A stretch of 50,900 bases of DNA from Pseudobutyrivibrio sp. (GTDB lineage Bacteria > Bacillota > Clostridia > Lachnospirales > Lachnospiraceae). The notes beneath the pieces are model-generated. The model searched no databases and was not told the origin of the DNA. It was given only the letters and a program-made list of their open reading frames with translations. This document shows positions 46,444 through 50,900 of this stretch, in pieces. The translations under genes and the position numbers were made by a program. Location of the stretch: assembly GCF_017471675.1 (NCBI RefSeq), contig NZ_JAFUSK010000063.1, forward strand, positions 1-50,900, given 5' to 3'. The number at the start of each line of letters is the position of its first letter. Position 1 is the stretch's first letter.

Positions 46444-48478
46444 AGAACAGACATTGGCTGGTTGCTTTAGGGATAAAGAGGAAGAAGCTGAGTACGCCCT
46501 TTCATTTATAAATGCCCTAACAGTGGCCTCTGATAGTGAACCAGAAATTTGTAGGGAGCTTTTTTCTAACTTTATTATAAGATGTGAGCTTACCATAAAA
46601 AGTAAAAAGGATTATCCTTTTTCGAAAATACTGTGGGTCGGTATGCTAGAGCCCATTGAATGGCTGGCATTTTTGCTGGCATGGTTTTCTGCGGTTAACG
46701 GGAGCATTGATTTAGCACTTTCTAAAAGTACCTTAAGCCCAGGCAAATCCTCTGTGCCAACTGCCAGACTATGCCTGGATTTAGCCTCTACTTTTCTTGA
46801 AGATGATGAAATAGATTCAAAAATATTGTTTGATAAGGATTCATTTTTGAATAGAGTACTGCTGGAACAAAATGTTGGACAAACCAGTAGTGAATTAAAC
46901 ACTCCTTTAGTTTTAAGACATGAAGCATTGCTCTATATCGAGGGCAATGGGGAGACTTTAGGGGATATTTCTTTATGCGCAAATTATTTATGCTCTAATG
47001 ATTCTAATTGTAATATCCATAAATCTGAAGAAAAAGAACTGTTAAATATCTTTTTAAGCTGTGGCTCTTCAGATGTTGATTCCGTTGTTTTTTTAGTTGG
47101 AGAAAAGGGAATAGGAAAGCGCTTTTTAGTTAAGTGCCTGCTTAATCATATTCAAAAAAAGGCACTTAGCGTAGATGTAAGCAGATTGCTATCTTTTTCA
47201 GAGAAAAATAGAAACGCTATTCTTTCTGATATAGCAGTAAAGCTGGTTTTAAATAATTGTATTTTATATTTATATAATCTGCCAGCTGATAGAAGCCGGT
47301 TTTCAGAAGTAAGGTACATGTTTGCTATTTTGCAAAGCTATTTTTCGGTAATAATTGTAGGAACAGAAAATAAACCTACAAAGGAAATAGAAGCCATGGT
47401 AACGGGGAAATGCTATCAGGTGCAGTTAACTGAACCAGGCTGTGAGGATATGAAATTAATCTGGCAGGAAGCTACTACTTATTATGGTAGTACCTTTGCA
47501 GATGATATAGATGTGGATGAGCTGGTATCCAAATACTTCCTTAATGCAGGCAGGATATTTAACAGTGTTTTAGGGGCATTCCCATTTGCTAAAGACAAGC
47601 AGATTGACAAGAAATCCATAGAAAAAAGCATTCGCTCAATATGTGCAGCTTCATTTGGAGATATTGCAAAGCGAATAACAAGTCCATTTACATGGGATGA
47701 TTTGAAAATAGAAGAAGATAGCAAAAAGCTACTTGAACTGGCAAGCAATAGGGTTAAATGTAAAAGCAGGGTAAATGATGATTTTGGCTTTGGACCAAAG
47801 CTTCCTTATGGCAAAGGCCTTGCAATTGTACTTTACGGCCCACCGGGAACTGGCAAGACAATGGCAGCATCAGTGCTTGCCAATGAACTGTCACTGGATT
47901 TGTACAGGATAGATTTATCCCAGATATCCAGCAAATATATTGGCGAAACAGAAAAGAACCTAGGGGCCTTGTTTGAGGCTGCAAGAAATTCCAATGGGGT
48001 ACTGTTTTTTGATGAGGCAGACTCATTGTTTGCAAAACGTACAGAGGTTTCTTCATCTAATGATAAGCATGCCAATGCAGAAACAGCTTATTTATTGCAG
48101 AAAATAGAAGAGTACCCAGGTGTTTCTATTCTTGCTACAAACAATCTGCAGAATTTTGATGTGGCCTTCAAACGAAGAATGACTTACATCATACCAATAG
48201 GTATGCCGGATGAAAAGACAAGAGAAGAGCTATGGAAAGCGGCATTCCCAGACAAGGCACCTCTTGCATCAGATGTAAACTTTAGTATTTTAGCTGAAGC
48301 AATAGAAATAAGCGGAAGCGGTATAAAAAATGCGGCTATAGAGGCAGCCTATAGAGCAGCTGCAGAAAATAGAAAAATAACCATGAATGATATTCTTGAT
48401 GCTGTTGATTTGGAATGTATGAAAAATGGCATGATGGGTGTAAAGAATGAAATAATATCAAAATTAGTAACAGGATAA
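46433..48478 (+). CDS. AAA+ ATPase with degenerate N-terminal P-loop domain (second of pair)
   Basis: About 681 aa from the ATG at 46433, overlapping the first AAA+ gene by 11 nt with GGTGGAGG before it. Organisation matches its neighbour: an N-terminal P-loop GEKGIGKR (about 223) and a C-terminal AAA+ with Walker A GPPGTGKT (469-476), Walker B FFDEAD (Asp527), sensor LATNNL and FKRRMTY. The two proteins share these motifs in order and are ancient paralogues, probably forming a hetero-oligomer or serving two partners. C-terminal SGIKNAAIEAAYRAA is the usual AAA lid. Confidence 0.8.
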   Translation: MNTKEQTLAGCFRDKEEEAEYALSFINALTVASDSEPEICRELFSNFIIRCELTIKSKKDYPFSKILWVGMLEPIEWLAFLLAWFSAVNGSIDLALSKSTLSPGKSSVPTARLCLDLASTFLEDDEIDSKILFDKDSFLNRVLLEQNVGQTSSELNTPLVLRHEALLYIEGNGETLGDISLCANYLCSNDSNCNIHKSEEKELLNIFLSCGSSDVDSVVFLVGEKGIGKRFLVKCLLNHIQKKALSVDVSRLLSFSEKNRNAILSDIAVKLVLNNCILYLYNLPADRSRFSEVRYMFAILQSYFSVIIVGTENKPTKEIEAMVTGKCYQVQLTEPGCEDMKLIWQEATTYYGSTFADDIDVDELVSKYFLNAGRIFNSVLGAFPFAKDKQIDKKSIEKSIRSICAASFGDIAKRITSPFTWDDLKIEEDSKKLLELASNRVKCKSRVNDDFGFGPKLPYGKGLAIVLYGPPGTGKTMAASVLANELSLDLYRIDLSQISSKYIGETEKNLGALFEAARNSNGVLFFDEADSLFAKRTEVSSSNDKHANAETAYLLQKIEEYPGVSILATNNLQNFDVAFKRRMTYIIPIGMPDEKTREELWKAAFPDKAPLASDVNFSILAEAIEISGSGIKNAAIEAAYRAAAENRKITMNDILDAVDLECMKNGMMGVKNEIISKLVTG

Positions 48479-48502
48479 GCAAATATTTCTAAAAACAGCG
48501 GA

Positions 48503-48521
48503 CTATGTTATCATAACATAG
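48503..48521 (+). promoter_or_regulatory. Perfect palindrome upstream of the dehydratase operon
   Basis: CTATGTTAT-C-ATAACATAG, 9-bp arms around a single base, about 50 nt before the TTG start. GGTAA-ATA-TTACC follows directly (48521-48533). No T-run follows, so an operator is more likely than a terminator. Confidence 0.5.
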
Positions 48522-48569
48522 GTAAATATTACCAACACTCATCTTAAAATATTGGGAGGATATAGTTTT

Positions 48570-49775
48570 TTGAAGGACCTTAAACATCTATATTATTTTG
48601 AAAAGCTTTTAGATGACACATACAACGATTTAGCAAGAAAGGGGAAGGAAGCTGGAATGTATGCAATTGGTCATGTGTGCTTTCAGATTCCTGAACCTTT
48701 GCTAAATCTTGATGGTTGCTTTTCAACAAGGCTTAGAGCTCCTCGTACAGGCTCCATAGAAATGGGAACCTACTACATGAGCTCTACTTTGTGTGAGGCA
48801 TGTCGCGCATATTTGGAGCGTGCTATAGAAGGCGGCTACAATTATCTGGATTGTATTATCGCCCCTGATGCTTGCGCACAGATGAATCGATGTGTGGAAA
48901 ATATAGAACGTCTTGATACAAATCAAAATGAGAATTTCTTTGTTACCTATTCTGATGTTCCAATGAAATCAGACGAAACAGCACTTAGGCATTATGTTAA
49001 GCAAATGCGTATTCATGTGTTAGAACCACTTCATGAAAAGCTGGGAGTAGATATATCAGATGAGGCAATGCGTGCTGCTGTGGAAGAGCAAAATGAAGTA
49101 AGCAGGCTTCTTACTGCCATCGGGGACTATCGTAAATACGATAATCCACCAATCACAGGCTATGAGTTTGCAGTACTTTGTCTGGCTAGCTATTGCTGCC
49201 CTAAATCTATGATAATTGATAAGCTTCAGGATACTTTAGACGAGCTAAAGGTGAGAGTGCCAGATGAGAAAAACAATTATCGAATCAGGGTGGTTATGGT
49301 TGGCTCCGAAATAGACGACCCTGAATTTATTAAGCTAGCAGAGGAATGTGGAGCGCTGGTTGTGGCAGATAGATACTGCTTTGGCTCACTTCCTGGAAGA
49401 CAGGTGATAGAGCTTAATGATGAAGAGGATGCACTTACTCAGATTTGCCGTACATACCTACAGTGGGGCAAATGCCCACGCTTTTTCAACCAGGATAAGA
49501 TAATGGAGCGCAGGGAATATGTGGATAAGCTTGCTAAGGAATATCATGCAGATGGGCTAATCTATGAGCAGATTAAGTTCTGCGATTACTGGGGCTATGA
49601 AAGAGCAAGCGCATTTCATGTAATGGCTGAGGAATATGGCTATCCAGTGCTATCAGTGGATAGGCCTTATGCAGTGCGTTCATCAGGTCAGCTGCGCACT
49701 CGTATTCAGGCATTCGTAGAAAGAGTAGAAATGAAGAAGATTTCTGCTGAGAAACAGGAAGGGAGAATCAGCTAA
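48570..49775 (+). CDS. 2-hydroxyacyl-CoA dehydratase-family subunit (HgdB/FldC-like)
   Basis: About 401 aa starting at TTG (48570) with GGGAGG 10 nt before; an upstream TTG at 48552 overlaps that site. The family pattern is visible: cysteines at STLCEACRAYLERAI and IIAPDACAQMNR, then VVMVGSEIDDPEFI and EGIKFCDYWG-like QIKFCDYWGYERAS. Such subunits carry a 4Fe-4S cluster and need an ATP-driven activator, which is not in the window. It overlaps the next subunit as TAATG. It may serve amino-acid fermentation or a related reductive dehydration. Confidence 0.82.
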   Translation: MKDLKHLYYFEKLLDDTYNDLARKGKEAGMYAIGHVCFQIPEPLLNLDGCFSTRLRAPRTGSIEMGTYYMSSTLCEACRAYLERAIEGGYNYLDCIIAPDACAQMNRCVENIERLDTNQNENFFVTYSDVPMKSDETALRHYVKQMRIHVLEPLHEKLGVDISDEAMRAAVEEQNEVSRLLTAIGDYRKYDNPPITGYEFAVLCLASYCCPKSMIIDKLQDTLDELKVRVPDEKNNYRIRVVMVGSEIDDPEFIKLAEECGALVVADRYCFGSLPGRQVIELNDEEDALTQICRTYLQWGKCPRFFNQDKIMERREYVDKLAKEYHADGLIYEQIKFCDYWGYERASAFHVMAEEYGYPVLSVDRPYAVRSSGQLRTRIQAFVERVEMKKISAEKQEGRIS

Positions 49776-50900
49776 TGGGAAAGGCTTTAGGAAGTGAGCC
49801 CCTTGGTAAGGTAATATATTCTGGAAAACGTCCCCGCCGTCGCAGGGAATGGCGAGGCTTTAGGGATACCTGGTACGACTACACCAGATGGCTTTACTAT
49901 CTTTTTACACTTGGAAAATTCATGATGAAGCCTAACAATTTCAAAGGCTTTTTTAGATATCGCTGGATGAGCAATTATCTGGCTGTGCCTGATTTTATGG
50001 ACAGGCACACAGAGGGCTTAAGAGGCACTCAGCTTAGGCTTGCCCATGAGGGAATCGGCCTGATAGTTCTTGATATGACATTGTCTTTAACTGACATGTT
50101 CAAGGCAGACCCTGAAATTGGAAATGATGTTGAGCTTTCTAAAAAGATGGTTATCTTTGATGAAAACATGATGAGCACACTGATGGGCGGTTTCCCTAAT
50201 CTTAAATGGGTTAGCTACGAGGTGCCTGCTATATACACCAGCTCCTTCATGTGCCAAAACGGCGTAATGCATTATGTTGATAAGACCCACGAATACGGTG
50301 TACCAACAGATGTATGCCCTATGCCTGCAGCAGAATTTGGCGCAGCCTTAGAGGATGATTTTCCTCTTATTGGAGCCTGTGCTATTCAGTGCAATACCAC
50401 CTGTGATGGCAGTCTTATGGGTGGCGGCCTTATGGCAAGGAGTATGGGGATTCCTACCTTCCAGCTGGCAGCACCTATCCGCCATAGGCAGGAGAGTGTA
50501 CAGGAATACGCTGGTGAAGAAGTTCTTAATGCAATCAGATTTATTGAAGAACACACTGGTGAAAAGTACGATTGGGATTATCTGTTTACCAATATGGCCA
50601 GATTTAACGAAGAGACAAAGGAATTCTTAGAGTGGCTTGAGATTAATAAAAGCCCATATCCTCAGCTACTTGGTGCCACACTTGGATTTTACCGCTATGG
50701 TGTTTATATGGCAGGTGGAGGCAGCAGCCAGATATTCTTAGATACAGACAAAAAGATAACAGCCCTTGCCACAAAGGCATATCAGAACAAGGAAATGGCC
50801 TGCAAGGAATATCGCCATCGTGCCATCCTATGGGGCGTGCAGGCTGCCTACTATACAGCCTTCCCTAACTGGCTTATGAATTGCTGGGGAATCCTACCTA
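49775..50900 (+). CDS. 2-hydroxyacyl-CoA dehydratase-family second subunit, cut by the right edge
   Basis: At least 375 codons are open from the ATG at 49775 to the end of the window. A basic N-terminus (SGKRPRRRREWRGFRDTWYD) precedes the family region with ACAIQCNTTCDGSLMGGG, whose cysteines fit an Fe-S site, and PTFQLAAPIRH. Start and previous stop overlap (TAATG), so the two subunits are made in equal amounts. The C-terminus is outside the window. Confidence 0.78.
   Translation, partial: MGKALGSEPLGKVIYSGKRPRRRREWRGFRDTWYDYTRWLYYLFTLGKFMMKPNNFKGFFRYRWMSNYLAVPDFMDRHTEGLRGTQLRLAHEGIGLIVLDMTLSLTDMFKADPEIGNDVELSKKMVIFDENMMSTLMGGFPNLKWVSYEVPAIYTSSFMCQNGVMHYVDKTHEYGVPTDVCPMPAAEFGAALEDDFPLIGACAIQCNTTCDGSLMGGGLMARSMGIPTFQLAAPIRHRQESVQEYAGEEVLNAIRFIEEHTGEKYDWDYLFTNMARFNEETKEFLEWLEINKSPYPQLLGATLGFYRYGVYMAGGGSSQIFLDTDKKITALATKAYQNKEMACKEYRHRAILWGVQAAYYTAFPNWLMNCWGILP

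Overview
The window is AT-rich, Gram-positive DNA with strong AGGAGG-type ribosome binding sites, some GTG/TTG starts and many short overlapping operons. The gene content points to a rumen or gut Lachnospiraceae, most likely the Butyrivibrio/Pseudobutyrivibrio group. The main reasons are a close relative of the Butyrivibrio feruloyl esterase Est1E, a GH120 beta-xylosidase with a GPH sugar symporter, and several Clostridia-type peptide-modification systems. This placement is inference from protein similarity recalled by eye; no search was run. No rRNA, tRNA or CRISPR array was seen.

Layout. 0-1.2 kb: a gene running off the left edge, a broken Wadjet JetA-like fragment, and a small DUF3791/DUF3990 (ADP-ribosyltransferase-like) cassette behind a hairpin that is both terminator and RBS trap. 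1.3-7.9 kb: a lipoprotein, a decayed macrodomain gene, a radical SAM protein, and an old-yellow-enzyme/acetoacetate-decarboxylase-like pair divergent from a TetR regulator. 7.8-12.4 kb: xyloside utilisation (GH120, GPH symporter, AraC regulator). 12.4-15.3 kb: a SirTM / zinc-macrodomain / MDR dehydrogenase operon for reversible protein ADP-ribosylation. 15.3-17.1 kb: an ACGX-repeat RiPP precursor with its SPASM radical SAM maturase, next to an HxlR regulator. 17.1-20 kb: feruloyl esterase, aldo/keto reductase and lrgAB. 20-25 kb: a three-gene NHLP-type peptide exporter without a visible substrate. 25-26.6 kb: a zinc-ribbon protein, TetR and a carboxymuconolactone-decarboxylase-like gene with twin operators.

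26.6-35.7 kb is the most unusual part. It is a tightly coupled minus-strand operon with a 49-aa precursor-like peptide, three different metallopeptidase-like proteins, an MFS transporter, a radical SAM enzyme, an adenylation-carrier protein fused to an S51-type hydrolase with a Cys in the nucleophile position, and a shortened RlmN-like radical SAM protein. A SPASM fragment at the promoter-proximal end suggests that a maturase has been lost. I know of no described pathway with this combination.

35.7-37 kb is an intact IS3-family element. It sits between two broken genes. 37-48.5 kb holds a second poorly described system on the plus strand: a very acidic protein gene lacking its 5' end and cut by an in-frame amber stop, a YbjN-like small protein, a 915-aa protein with glycine-rich hydrophobic segments, a membrane protein with a histidine-kinase-type ATPase domain but no recognisable phospho-acceptor domain (opposite strand), a short acidic peptide, and two large AAA+ ATPases. 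The AAA+ pair recalls the accessory ATPases of contractile injection systems, but no sheath, tube or baseplate gene is present. 48.5 kb to the end: a 2-hydroxyacyl-CoA dehydratase operon running off the right edge.
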